A DNA stretch of 64,000 nucleotides from Deltaproteobacteria bacterium (GTDB lineage: Bacteria; Myxococcota; Kuafuiibacteriia; Kuafuiibacteriales; Kuafuiibacteriaceae), in the NCBI GenBank assembly GCA_020632995.1, contig JACKEN010000001.1:2078001-2142000 (forward strand). The letters run 5' to 3'. The position numbers and the translations under genes are program-made. Below the pieces are notes generated by a model. It did no database searches. It was not told the origin of the DNA and saw nothing but the letters and a program-made list of their open reading frames with translations. The number at the start of each line of letters is the position of its first letter. The stretch's first letter is position 1. Positions 51,895-59,952 of this stretch are shown in pieces.

Positions 51895-52395
51895 ATGGTG
51901 CTCTCCTGCCTGGTGGAGCCGCTGGTCCAGCCCCTGGTGGGGCGCGGTACCCGTGGCCCGGCGCGACGCACGGCCCTCTCGCGGGGCCGGCTGGCCGCCT
52001 CCGCCCTGGCCGTGAGCGCGCTCCTGGCGGTGGCGACCAACGCCGACGCCCAGGACCTCCTCGAGGGCCGCACCGCGCCTGCCAAGTCACAGTGCTGCGC
52101 GCGCACCGCCCACAAGAAGCCGGCCGCCGTCCCCTACCGTGAGGTGCTGGCCCGCTTCCTCGCCGCCCGCCGCGAGGACGACATCGTGGTGGCGCCGGCC
52201 CTGAGCGCGGACTTCGAGCAGGAAGCGATCGGAGTCCACCGCCTCAGACACGCCCGCAACCTGGTCCGGGACTCCGGGCCAGGGCTCGGAGTCGCACGTC
52301 GACTGGCCAGGGTCACGGCCCCGGCCGAACGCACATTCCTACTCTTCGCGTCCGGGCAACACATGTCCGGCGCACCCAACGCGAGCGCGATCTAG
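51895..52395 (+). CDS. Possible secreted protein, unknown
   Basis: 166-residue frame with a signal-like segment (LAASALAVSALLAVATNADA, about residues 34-53) and an adjacent CC pair. The last third has poor coding character and the start has no ribosome site, so the gene is doubtful or its true limits differ. It is preceded by a short AT-richer stretch (51835-51890) that could hold a promoter. Confidence 0.35.
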   Translation: MVLSCLVEPLVQPLVGRGTRGPARRTALSRGRLAASALAVSALLAVATNADAQDLLEGRTAPAKSQCCARTAHKKPAAVPYREVLARFLAARREDDIVVAPALSADFEQEAIGVHRLRHARNLVRDSGPGLGVARRLARVTAPAERTFLLFASGQHMSGAPNASAI

Positions 52396-52568
52396 CTCCG
52401 CCCTCGGCCGACCTGGTCGTGGCGCGGCGGCTCTCGCTGACGCGCGTGCCTCCCGTCACAAAAAGTCGTCCGGTGGTGGAACTTCACCGAACCTTGGGCT
52501 GTCAGTAGCTGGCCGAGGTCTTTTAGAGAGCGCGGAGGCGCTCAGGAAAGCAGAAGGAGACGCATCGA

Positions 52569-53234
52569 ATGTTCGATGAAATCGCACACAAGTTCCAAGA
52601 GGGCGGCTGGGGTATGTACCCGATCCTGGTCTGCTGGATCTTCATCATGGCCATCGGGATCGAGCGGTTCTACTACCTGTACTTCAAGGCCTCCGTGTCC
52701 AAGGACGCCTTCGTCCAGGCCATGCGGAAGTACATCCTCGCCGGCAACGTCGGTAAGGCCCTCGCGCTGTGCAGCCAGACCCCCACCCCGATGAGCAACA
52801 TCATCAAGTCGGGCCTGGTGAAGGTGAACAAGTCGGACTCCGAGGTGCAGGCCGCCATGGACGAGGCCTCCCTGCGTGAGGTCCCGCGTCTCGAGAAGCG
52901 GACCGCCTACCTCGCGATGCTCGCGAACGTGGCGATGCTCGCCGGCCTCCTGGGCACCATCGTCGGCCTCATCCGCTGCTTCGGCGCGGTGGCGTCCGCC
53001 GACCCGTCCGAGAAGGCCACCCTGCTCGCGCAGGGCATCTCCGAGGCCATGAACTGCACCGCGTTCGGCCTCATCACGGCCATCCCCGGCCTGCTGTTCT
53101 TCTCGCTGCTGAACGGCAAGACCCAGCACCTGAACGACGACATCAACGAGGCGTCGGTCGCGGTGTTGAACCTGGTGGTGACCAACCGCGACAAGCTGGA
53201 CCTGTCGACGCTCGGCGCCGCGCGGGAGGACTGA
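52569..53234 (+). CDS. TolQ/ExbB/MotA-type proton channel (AglR-like)
   Basis: 221 residues with the three-helix TolQ plan: helix 1 near 14-34, and helices 2 and 3 near 112-135 and 158-180 (LAGLLGTIVGLI and GLITAIPGLLFF are the conserved pore segments). It has an AAGGAG site 9 bases upstream of the ATG. Two TolR/ExbD-like genes follow with strong ribosome sites. A TolQ-like protein followed by two TolR-like proteins is the arrangement of AglR-AglQ-AglS, the gliding motor of Myxococcus xanthus, although Tol or Exb systems cannot be excluded. The 173 bp upstream are relatively AT-rich and should contain the promoter. Confidence 0.9.
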   Translation: MFDEIAHKFQEGGWGMYPILVCWIFIMAIGIERFYYLYFKASVSKDAFVQAMRKYILAGNVGKALALCSQTPTPMSNIIKSGLVKVNKSDSEVQAAMDEASLREVPRLEKRTAYLAMLANVAMLAGLLGTIVGLIRCFGAVASADPSEKATLLAQGISEAMNCTAFGLITAIPGLLFFSLLNGKTQHLNDDINEASVAVLNLVVTNRDKLDLSTLGAARED

Positions 53235-53272
53235 TCGGCCCCCTGGGCCGATCCTGACCAAGGAGGTGAACC

Positions 53273-53755
53273 ATGGCTGGTGGCGGTGGACCTCCAGTAC
53301 CAGAGGGAGCAGGCGGTAAGAAGCCCGTCGACTTCCAGATCAACCTGATCCCGTGCATCGACCTGCTGTCGGTGCTGATCTCGTTCCTTCTCATGACCTC
53401 GGTGTGGACCCAGATCGCGAAGATCGACGTGAAGCAGAAGCCTACCCAGGCGGACGAGCAGCCGGAGGAGCAGAAGGACGAAGACAAGATCGACCTGACG
53501 GTCTTCGTGAAGGCCAACGGGTACACGGTGACCCAGAAGAACGTGGTGGTGAAGGAGATCGAGAAGAAGGGGGACGAGTGGGACTCGGCCACCCTCGCCG
53601 AGGTCTTGAAGGGCGTGGCTGCTGAGCACCCCGAGAACCACGACGTGACGTTGAAGAGCGAGGATACGGTGCCGTATCAGGAGCTCATCACCGTCATGGA
53701 CATCTGCCTCATCCACAAGTTGGAGGGCATCCAGGTGTCCGGGGTCGAAGGATAG
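53273..53755 (+). CDS. ExbD/TolR-family protein 1 (AglQ/AglS-like)
   Basis: 160 residues. One N-terminal span (about 26-46) carries the conserved Asp30 in PCIDLLSVLISFLL, which takes the proton in this family; a periplasmic domain follows, with a Lys/Glu-rich linker. It is preceded by a perfect AAGGAGGTG ribosome site and lies between the TolQ-like gene and a second ExbD-like gene (9 bp to the next). Together they should form an ion-driven stator complex. Confidence 0.9.
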   Translation: MAGGGGPPVPEGAGGKKPVDFQINLIPCIDLLSVLISFLLMTSVWTQIAKIDVKQKPTQADEQPEEQKDEDKIDLTVFVKANGYTVTQKNVVVKEIEKKGDEWDSATLAEVLKGVAAEHPENHDVTLKSEDTVPYQELITVMDICLIHKLEGIQVSGVEG

Positions 53756-53764
53756 GAGGAGCGG

Positions 53765-54337
53765 ATGCCGATCAAGAAGCCTCACAAGCGTCCGTTCGCG
53801 CCGTGGCTGCGGGACCACAAGGCCCTCAGCGGCGGCGGCAAGAAGCTGTCCAAGAACTCGGACCTCCTGCTCACCCCCCTCATCGACATGTTCGTGATCC
53901 TGGTCGTGTTCCTAATCATGAACTTCTCGGCGAGCGGTGAGTTGGTGTCCATTTCGAAGGACATTCAGCTGCCCAAGGCGACCACCACCGCACAGATGGA
54001 GCGGGCCCCGATCATCCAGATCTCGGCCAACACCGTCGCGGTGGAGGGCGTGAAGGTTGGCGACTCGGAGGATCTCCTCAAGGACGATGACCTCCGGATC
54101 CAGGACCTGACGGACAAGCTGCAGGAGATGCGCAAGGTCGACGAGATGATGCATCCCGGTCAGCCCTTCAAGGGGCAGATCATCATCAACTGCGACAAGG
54201 ACATCGACTTCAAGCTGATCAAGAAGGTCATGTTCGCCTCGGCCGAGGCGGGCTACGCCAACTTCAACTACGCGGTCCTCGTGTCCGGCCAGGTGGCCGG
54301 CGAAGGCGAGGCCGGCGCGGGCGGCGGCGAGGGCTAG
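53765..54337 (+). CDS. ExbD/TolR-family protein 2 (AglQ/AglS-like)
   Basis: 190 residues. A basic N-terminus precedes one span (about 34-53) with the key Asp41 in PLIDMFVILVVFLIMNF; the periplasmic domain ends in a Gly/Glu tail. The GATAGGAGGAGCGG ribosome site is strong. It ends the motor operon, followed by a clear terminator hairpin (54354-54380). Confidence 0.9.
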   Translation: MPIKKPHKRPFAPWLRDHKALSGGGKKLSKNSDLLLTPLIDMFVILVVFLIMNFSASGELVSISKDIQLPKATTTAQMERAPIIQISANTVAVEGVKVGDSEDLLKDDDLRIQDLTDKLQEMRKVDEMMHPGQPFKGQIIINCDKDIDFKLIKKVMFASAEAGYANFNYAVLVSGQVAGEGEAGAGGGEG

Positions 54338-54353
54338 ACCCCCGTAACCCCCA

Positions 54354-54380
54354 GGGTCGCCAGGAACCCCCTGGCGGCCC
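54354..54380 (+). terminator. Terminator-like hairpin after the TolQRR operon
   Basis: An 11-bp stem including one G-T pair (from GGGTCGCCAGG pairing with CCTGGCGGCCC) and a 5-base loop, followed by TATATTCCTCTC. The downstream TATATT may also serve as the -10 box of the kinase gene that starts at 54397, so termination and initiation signals are packed together. Confidence 0.65.
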
Positions 54381-54396
54381 TATATTCCTCTCACAA

Positions 54397-56151
54397 GTGT
54401 CGTTCGAGAGCCCAGTGCGGCTAGGTCCGTACACGCTCCTGGAGCCCCTCGGCCAGGGTGGCATGGCTCAGGTCTTCATCGCCCGCCGCGACGGCGCGAG
54501 CGAGCTCACCGTCCTCAAGCTCCTGCACGCGAGCATGGTGCAGAACAGCGAGGCGGCCCGGCGCTTCATCCGCGAGGCCAACATCGCGTCGCAGCTCCAG
54601 CACCCCGGCATCGCCCAGCTCCTGGACGCGGGCTGGGAGGCCGACCGCTTCTACCTCGTGATGGAGCTGATCGCGGGCCAGACGCTCGAGGACGTCCTGA
54701 AGGCGACCCGAGCCCACGGCGGGGTGCCGCCTGCTGACATCACGGTGCCGCTGCTCCTGCAGGCGCTCGACGCCCTCGCCTACGCCCACACCCTCCGCGA
54801 CCTGGACGGGCGACCGCTCGGGCTGGTGCACCGGGACCTCTCCCCCCGCAACATCATGGCGGGCTACGACGGACGCACCCGCATCATCGACTTCGGGGTG
54901 GCGAAGGGCGCGGTCGACGAGTTCAAGACCGCGGCCGGGATGCTGATGGGCACCCCGTACTACATGTCTCCCGAGCAGGCGATGGCGACCGAGGTCGACC
55001 ACCGCAGCGACCTGTACACCGTGGGCGCGGTGCTCTTCGAGATGCTGGCCGGGCGGAGGCTGATCCAGGCCAAGGGCCGGCCCGCGATCCTGCGGGCCGT
55101 GGTCGCGGAGCCTCCGCCGCGCCTGCGGGCGGCCAACCCCCACGCGCCGGCCGCCCTGGACCCGGTGCTCGCGAAGGCCCTGGCCAAGGACCCCAACGAC
55201 CGCTTCCAGAGCGCGGAGGCCTTCGCCGGCGCCCTCCGCGACGCCGCAGGCCCACTTGCGGACGCGGGGCACGCGGCGCTGGCCCGCTACATGGGCCTGC
55301 TCTTCGGGCCTCAGATCCAGGCCGCGGCCGCGCGGCGGCGCCTCATCGAGGAGCAGCCCGCGTTCGAGCCGACTCGGGTCGCGCCTGGAACGGCAAGCCT
55401 GGTTGCACCGAGCCCCCTCTCCGCCCCCGACGCCGCGGACCGGACCCGCACCGCCTATCAGGGGTCGGACGGGCTGGTGGATCCGACCCGGGTGGCCGAC
55501 CCCACCCAGCTCGCAGACGGCGCGCGCAACTGGGCGGAGCCGTTCGTCTACTCCACCCTCCCGCCGCCCCCGCCCCGCCGGTTCCCGGGGTGGGCGGTGA
55601 TGGCGCTGGGGATCCTCATGCTCCTCGGGTCCATCTCGGTGGTCCTCGTGCTGAAGCTCCGGAGCGCGCCGGTGGTGCTCGAGACCGCCGCGGTCCCGGC
55701 GGTCGCGCCCGCGACCTCGACGCCCGAGGTGGCGCCCGCCGCCGCCGCACCCGAGGCCGCACCCGAGGCCGCACCCGAGGCCGCGCCCGAGCCGCCGCCG
55801 AGCGGTGCCCCGCCGCGCTCGGCGCCCGTCGAGGCCCCTGCGCGAACCCGGACCCGGGCCCCGGAGGCAGATCGCCCGCCGAATGAGGCCCAGGTGGCCG
55901 CGCCCACCCCCGCGCCGCCCTCCCCCAAACCCAACGGCCTCGCCGCTCGGTTGAGCGCGGTGGCCCAGAACCGGGACCGGGGGGCGGCCTTCGCCCTGGC
56001 GAAGGAGCTGCAGGCGGCCGCCCGCGCCCTCCCCGCCGCCCAAAGGGCCCGGGTCGAGTCCGAGCTGGAGCGGGTCTTCTACACCCAGGACGTGGACGTG
56101 ATGGTGGATGCCCTGAGAGCCGGACTCCGCGAGCTGAACGCCAGCAACTGA
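54397..56151 (+). CDS. Membrane-anchored Ser/Thr protein kinase 2
   Basis: 584 residues from a GTG start. The kinase domain (about 10-290) has the Gly loop LGQGGMAQV, Lys41, HRDLSPRN (Asp147) and DFGVAK (Asp165), with SPEQ and SDLYTVGAVLFEMLAG. A linker leads to one membrane span (about 400-420), and an outside region with PEAA repeats and a helical C-terminus (about 510-584). It should be an active receptor-like kinase. It follows the motor operon's terminator by 17 bp and lies 31 bp upstream of a caspase-like gene, with which it may be co-transcribed. Confidence 0.93.
   Translation: MSFESPVRLGPYTLLEPLGQGGMAQVFIARRDGASELTVLKLLHASMVQNSEAARRFIREANIASQLQHPGIAQLLDAGWEADRFYLVMELIAGQTLEDVLKATRAHGGVPPADITVPLLLQALDALAYAHTLRDLDGRPLGLVHRDLSPRNIMAGYDGRTRIIDFGVAKGAVDEFKTAAGMLMGTPYYMSPEQAMATEVDHRSDLYTVGAVLFEMLAGRRLIQAKGRPAILRAVVAEPPPRLRAANPHAPAALDPVLAKALAKDPNDRFQSAEAFAGALRDAAGPLADAGHAALARYMGLLFGPQIQAAAARRRLIEEQPAFEPTRVAPGTASLVAPSPLSAPDAADRTRTAYQGSDGLVDPTRVADPTQLADGARNWAEPFVYSTLPPPPPRRFPGWAVMALGILMLLGSISVVLVLKLRSAPVVLETAAVPAVAPATSTPEVAPAAAAPEAAPEAAPEAAPEPPPSGAPPRSAPVEAPARTRTRAPEADRPPNEAQVAAPTPAPPSPKPNGLAARLSAVAQNRDRGAAFALAKELQAAARALPAAQRARVESELERVFYTQDVDVMVDALRAGLRELNASN
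55393..55406. repeat. Iterated palindrome GCAAGCCTGGTTGC
   Basis: An exact site in the kinase linker region, written GCA-AGC-CTG-GTT-GCA, three uncommon codons in five. A one-transition variant lies at 55246. Confidence 0.6.
55751..55786 (+). repeat. 12-bp tandem repeat (CCGAGGCCGCAC x3)
   Basis: Three direct copies, the last with one change, encoding Pro-Glu-Ala-Ala repeats in the extracytoplasmic linker of the kinase. Length polymorphism would be expected. Confidence 0.8.
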
Positions 56152-56182
56152 AACCCTACATGCCCCGATAACCACCTACGTC

Positions 56183-57667
56183 ATGGTGGCGGTGCATCGC
56201 GAGCTCCCGACCCAGCGCCGCCTGGAGAGCCCGGCTGAGGCCGCGGCTCCGGTCTCGCAGATCGTGGCGGAGGCCGAGCGCCGCGCGACCACGAGCGGCC
56301 CCCTGGCCCCCAGCCTCACCCGCCCCACCACGCCCCCGGTCCGGGCGGTGCCCCGAACCCCCGCCGCGATGGGCGCCTGGTGGGGTCAGCGCCTGTTCGG
56401 CTCCGTGAAGGGCGCGCTCCTCGGCGCCGCCGCCGCCCTCCTCGCCACCGGGATCAGCACCGCTCGAGCCGCGGGCGGCGAGGCCCGAGGCACGCGCAAG
56501 GAGCTCGTGTTCGTGGGCATGAACCCCGGCGCGGAGCGGGAAGCCAACACCCTGAAAGGCTGGTCCCCCACCGGGGTCGCCTTCGTCGGCCCCGCCCGCA
56601 TCCAGGACCACGCCCTGGTGAACGGCAGGCTCGTGGACCTGGCCGGCGCCCCGGGCCGTGAGGCCTTCGCCCGCGCCCTCGGCCTGTCGACCGAGAAGCA
56701 AGCCAAGTTGACAGCCCTCCTCGAGAAGACCGACCGCTGGGGGCGGGACGAGCTCGCGCGGCTCGCCCGCGTGTTCGCCGAGGGCGAGCACGGCGACCGG
56801 GTCATCGAGCGCATCGTCCTCAGCGGCCACAGCCTCGGCACGGGGATATGGGGCGACGGCAACGGCGAGATATCGTGGGCCAACCTCGCCGAGCTGGCCG
56901 AGGTCTTCCCGAAGGCGGCGCGGCAGGTGGAGGACCTCGCGGTCGCGGCCTGCTACGCGGGGGGCGAGGCCCAGGCCCAGCGCTTCAGGGCGATCTTCCC
57001 CCACCTGAAGACCTTCTGGGGCTACCAGGGCAGCGCCCCCGGGGCCGCGAGCGGCTCGGTGTGGCACCTCAAGCGGTGGGAGGCCCAGACCCGGGGCCCG
57101 ACCGACACCAAGCTCGACCGAAAGGCCGTCGCCGGCCTGCGCAAGGGTGAGAACGTGGCCACCTGGAGCGCCTCGCGAGGCTACGACGACGGCCGCGCGC
57201 CCGCCCCCCTCGCGTCCCTCCGGGCCAACTACCAGGTTACGGTGGGGATGGTGGACCGATACCGCACCGGCGAGCTCGAGATGACGAACCCCGGCTCGGG
57301 GCCGCTCCGCCGCCACTACGAGAACCTGCAACGCCTCTTGCAACGCGCGGACCTGCCGGCCGAGGAGCGCCCCCAGCTGGACGCCGAGCGGCAGGAGGTC
57401 ATCCGCCTCATCTACTATCGCCGGGTGGCCGGGTACTTCGAGGCCGAGCACGGCGCGACCCTCGACCGCGCCTTCAAGAGCCTCGGCCTGGAGCGGCCCG
57501 ACTTCGCGACGCTCCCGAGGAAGGACGCCCTGGTCGCCATCACCGACTTCGATCTCGCGGCGCAGAGCCAGACCGGCCTGAGCCCGGCGGTGCGCGAGGC
57601 GCAGGCGCTCCTGGTGCATGGCCTGCGCGACATGCGGGCAGAGAGGATCCCGCAGGCATGGCTGTGA
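56183..57667 (+). CDS. Caspase-like (clan CD) cysteine-protease-fold protein
   Basis: 494 residues. An N-terminal Pro-rich region and one hydrophobic segment (about 73-95) precede the domain. IVLSGHSLG gives His216 and VAACYAGGEAQ gives Cys257, a His ... Cys dyad 41 residues apart with the expected fold context (beta strand before each residue, FWGYQGSAPG after). This is the pattern of caspase/CHAT/clostripain-type peptidases, although HSLG replaces the common HGxG. The C-terminal 150 residues are helical and unassigned. The gene overlaps the next small secreted-protein gene by 10 bp and may be expressed with the kinase upstream. Protease activity is inferred only. Confidence 0.7.
   Translation: MVAVHRELPTQRRLESPAEAAAPVSQIVAEAERRATTSGPLAPSLTRPTTPPVRAVPRTPAAMGAWWGQRLFGSVKGALLGAAAALLATGISTARAAGGEARGTRKELVFVGMNPGAEREANTLKGWSPTGVAFVGPARIQDHALVNGRLVDLAGAPGREAFARALGLSTEKQAKLTALLEKTDRWGRDELARLARVFAEGEHGDRVIERIVLSGHSLGTGIWGDGNGEISWANLAELAEVFPKAARQVEDLAVAACYAGGEAQAQRFRAIFPHLKTFWGYQGSAPGAASGSVWHLKRWEAQTRGPTDTKLDRKAVAGLRKGENVATWSASRGYDDGRAPAPLASLRANYQVTVGMVDRYRTGELEMTNPGSGPLRRHYENLQRLLQRADLPAEERPQLDAERQEVIRLIYYRRVAGYFEAEHGATLDRAFKSLGLERPDFATLPRKDALVAITDFDLAAQSQTGLSPAVREAQALLVHGLRDMRAERIPQAWL
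57328..57341. repeat. Iterated palindrome GCAACGCCTCTTGC
   Basis: An exact site in the caspase-like gene, written CTG-CAA-CGC-CTC-TTG-CAA; both Gln codons are the rare CAA. Confidence 0.6.
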
Positions 57668-58089
57668 TGCGCGCCCTCCTCTTCGCCCTCGTGGTGGCGG
57701 CGCCAGGCGCTGCCGCGGCCGCCCCGTGCGAGGCGAGCGCGCAGGCTCTCCTGCAGAAGGTCGAGCAGCTCCCCCTCGACGCGCGTGCGCCCCGGATCCT
57801 CGCCGCCCTCGCCAAGGACGACGCGCTGGGTTGCGGCGTGGTGAGCGCGGCCCACTGGCGGGCGCCGGTCCAGACCCCCGAGGGCTGCGGCCGAGGGCAG
57901 CCAGAGGCGTGCATCACCTCCGAGATCATCCCGATCGCCCCCGAGGTGCTCCTCGACGCCGACATCCCGACCTTCCTCCGGGTGCAGGCCGCGGCGCGCG
58001 CGCTGAGCGAGGCCGGTCAGCTCTCCCGACCCCTCCGGCGGCTCTTCCAGGTGCTGATCCTGTCCGACGCGGTCCGGCGCGGCGCGTAG
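57658..58089 (+). CDS. Small secreted protein coupled to the caspase-like gene
   Basis: 143 residues. Sec signal peptide (MRALLFALVVAAPGAAAAA) and four Cys in the mature chain. It begins inside the last codons of the caspase-like gene, so both are made together. It could be an inhibitor or immunity partner of that protein, or simply a periplasmic helper. No family recognised. Translation may also start at the second ATG, three codons in. Confidence 0.7.
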   Translation: MAVMRALLFALVVAAPGAAAAAPCEASAQALLQKVEQLPLDARAPRILAALAKDDALGCGVVSAAHWRAPVQTPEGCGRGQPEACITSEIIPIAPEVLLDADIPTFLRVQAAARALSEAGQLSRPLRRLFQVLILSDAVRRGA

Positions 58090-58128
58090 TCCCTGTCACC
58101 GCGGAGGATATCCCACGGAAGGGCGATA

Positions 58129-58156
58129 TTGACCGTCGAACCAGGCTCCGTACCAT
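58129..58156 (+). promoter_or_regulatory. Candidate sigma-70-like promoter
   Basis: TTGACC and TACCAT with a 16-base spacer, directly upstream of the 58163 gene; transcription would then start at or near the ATG, giving a leaderless message. Weak evidence. Confidence 0.3.
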
Positions 58157-58162
58157 CGACTC

Positions 58163-58780
58163 ATGCCCGCAGTGTCCCTGCCCACCGCCCCACAACTCAT
58201 CGCCCACATGGGGTCACTCGGGTATCGAGTATTCGAGGGAGTCCTCAACCTCAACATCGTTGGGCTCCGGGGCCCCAACCGCGTCGCGGGCGCCTGGGAC
58301 GATCGCATCGGGGTGCTCTACCAGGTGCGAGGCACCGCCCCTGACGCGCTGGAGTGGAGACTCGAGCTCTACGAGGCCACCACCGACCCCGGCCGGCACT
58401 ATCTCAACGAGCCCATGCGGCCCGTCGGCACCGCAGTCCTGGTGCCTGGGCAGTATCGAGGTGTCTATGAGTTCGGCCTGCACCGAGGGAGGTACGAGGC
58501 CCTGGTGCAACGGCAACCCATGCGCTTCTGGCGCGACGGCGACTGCGACGACTTCCTCGACCTCGAAGGCCCCGAGGAGGAGGCCATCATCGGATGCAAC
58601 CTCCACCGCGCGGCCGCGCACGCGCTCGTCCCCGACGTGGGCCGCTACTCCGCGGCGTGTCAGGTGGTCCGGGATCCCGCGCACTTCGCCGCCCTCATGG
58701 ACCTGTGTCACCACTCGGCCGACCAGGGCTACGGGGACCGCTTCAGCTACACGCTCATGGACTGGCCGCCCCGAGCCTAG
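58163..58780 (+). CDS. Phage-type conserved protein with YkuD-like closing motif
   Basis: 205 residues, no signal peptide. Ordered blocks: GVLNLNIVGLRGPNR, TTDPGRHYL, GTAVLVPGQYRGVY, YEALVQRQPMRFWRDGD and GCNLHRA ... VGRYSAACQVVRD. I recall the same block order in proteins found in phages and near bacterial lysis or peptidoglycan-hydrolase genes; the H ... S-x-G/A-C arrangement resembles L,D-transpeptidase active sites. Here Ala replaces the usual Gly in SAACQ. Role unknown, possibly cell-wall related. It may be a domesticated phage gene, as no other phage gene is near. Confidence 0.7.
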   Translation: MPAVSLPTAPQLIAHMGSLGYRVFEGVLNLNIVGLRGPNRVAGAWDDRIGVLYQVRGTAPDALEWRLELYEATTDPGRHYLNEPMRPVGTAVLVPGQYRGVYEFGLHRGRYEALVQRQPMRFWRDGDCDDFLDLEGPEEEAIIGCNLHRAAAHALVPDVGRYSAACQVVRDPAHFAALMDLCHHSADQGYGDRFSYTLMDWPPRA

Positions 58781-58783
58781 GTC

Positions 58784-59407
58784 TCAGTCCCAGACGAAGA
58801 GCCACTTCACTCCGCGGTAGAGACCGTAGAACACCCAGCCCACCGGACCGGGGGTGGCGGGGTCCTCGACCGTGAGGTGCACGTCCGCGAAGGCTACCTT
58901 GCCCTCCTGGTCGCTGAGCTGGGCCTCGGCCAGGGCCAGGCTCTCGTTCACGCGGGCCAGCTCCCGCTCCACCGCGAGGATCTCCTCAACCGTCTGGGCC
59001 TTCTCCAACAGGGCGAGCAGGCGCGCCCGGAGCGCCCGGTCGCTTTCGGCCCGGATCCGGAGGTCGCGCACCACCCCGGTGACCTCGGGGGCCTGGATGG
59101 AGCTCTCGGTGATCGGCGCGAGGGCCTCGAGCCGGGTCATCACCTCGGCCAGGCGGGGCTCGGGGACCCGGAGGTGCAAGGTGGCCTCCTCTTCCGCCAG
59201 CACCATGCCCCCGACCTCCTGGCTGAGGGCCCGGACCCCCTCCCGGTGATGGGTCGCCTGCTCGGCGCCGTCCACCTCCTGGGTCACGAAGGCGGTGCGG
59301 GCCTGCAGGACCCCCTCGGGCGAGGGCGTGGCCACCGGGGCCATGCTGCGGCCGCCGGCGCACCCGGCGAGGACGAGGAGGGTCAGGGGGAGGAGGCGCT
59401 GCTTCAT
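58784..59407 (-). CDS. DUF4349-type lipoprotein
   Basis: 207 residues. Lipobox LVLAGC (Cys16). The plan of DUF4349 proteins follows: a beta strand region with LHLRVPEPRLAEVMTRLEAL, a long coiled-coil (about 118-155, QTVEEILAVERELARVNESLALAEAQL) and FADVHLTVE. A C-terminal hydrophobic, Trp-rich end (GWVFYGLYRGVKWLFVW) probably touches the membrane, although the usual full C-terminal helix is short here. Function unknown. Convergent with the 58163 gene, 3 bp apart. Confidence 0.82.
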   Translation of the reverse strand: MKQRLLPLTLLVLAGCAGGRSMAPVATPSPEGVLQARTAFVTQEVDGAEQATHHREGVRALSQEVGGMVLAEEEATLHLRVPEPRLAEVMTRLEALAPITESSIQAPEVTGVVRDLRIRAESDRALRARLLALLEKAQTVEEILAVERELARVNESLALAEAQLSDQEGKVAFADVHLTVEDPATPGPVGWVFYGLYRGVKWLFVWD

Positions 59408-59453
59408 GCCCCGGTGCAACGGGCGGGGCGCGCGGAGGGTCTCGTGCGCCCCG

Positions 59454-59951
59454 TCACTTCCCGGCGCGGGCCATGACCTCGCGGATGTGGGCCACCACCG
59501 GGGGGAACAGGTGCATGTCGAGGGCCTGGCGCGGGGTGTACAAGCCCCAGTCCACCACCTCGCGGTTGTCGATATCGACCTCGGGGATGGCGTCGACCTC
59601 GAGGAAGAAGATCTCGACGTGGTCCCGCTTGCCCTCCCAGTCGTGGGTGATGTCCACCGAGGGCACGAGGTCCTCCTCCCGGAGGCCGGTCAGCCCCAGC
59701 TCCTCGCGCAGCTCCCGCAAGGCAGCCTGCCGAGCCGGCTCACCCGGGCGCACGTAGCCGCCGGGCAGGCTCCGGTAGGGGACGTAGGAGTTCTTCACGA
59801 GGAGGATCTGGCCCTGGTGCCAGATGCCGACCAATGCCCCGTGGGTGTTCGGGTGCCGCACCGCCCAGTACACGCGCATGGCGCGGTAGGCGCTCTTGTA
59901 GGCCAGACGGATCGCGCGATCCAAGGGGCTGGGGACCTGCACCCGTCGCAT
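59454..59951 (-). CDS. Nudix hydrolase
   Basis: 165 residues with a perfect Nudix box GGYVRPGEPARQAALRELREELGL (the G-x5-E-x7-REUxEExGU pattern starts at about residue 64). An N-terminal 45-residue helical, basic extension with aromatic residues may contact the membrane. Substrate unknown; nucleoside diphosphate derivatives are typical. The start lies 1 bp after the stop of the MutS-like gene, so the two are co-translated, suggesting a link between nucleotide cleansing and that ATPase. Confidence 0.9.
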   Translation of the reverse strand: MRRVQVPSPLDRAIRLAYKSAYRAMRVYWAVRHPNTHGALVGIWHQGQILLVKNSYVPYRSLPGGYVRPGEPARQAALRELREELGLTGLREEDLVPSVDITHDWEGKRDHVEIFFLEVDAIPEVDIDNREVVDWGLYTPRQALDMHLFPPVVAHIREVMARAGK

Positions 59952-59952
59952 G

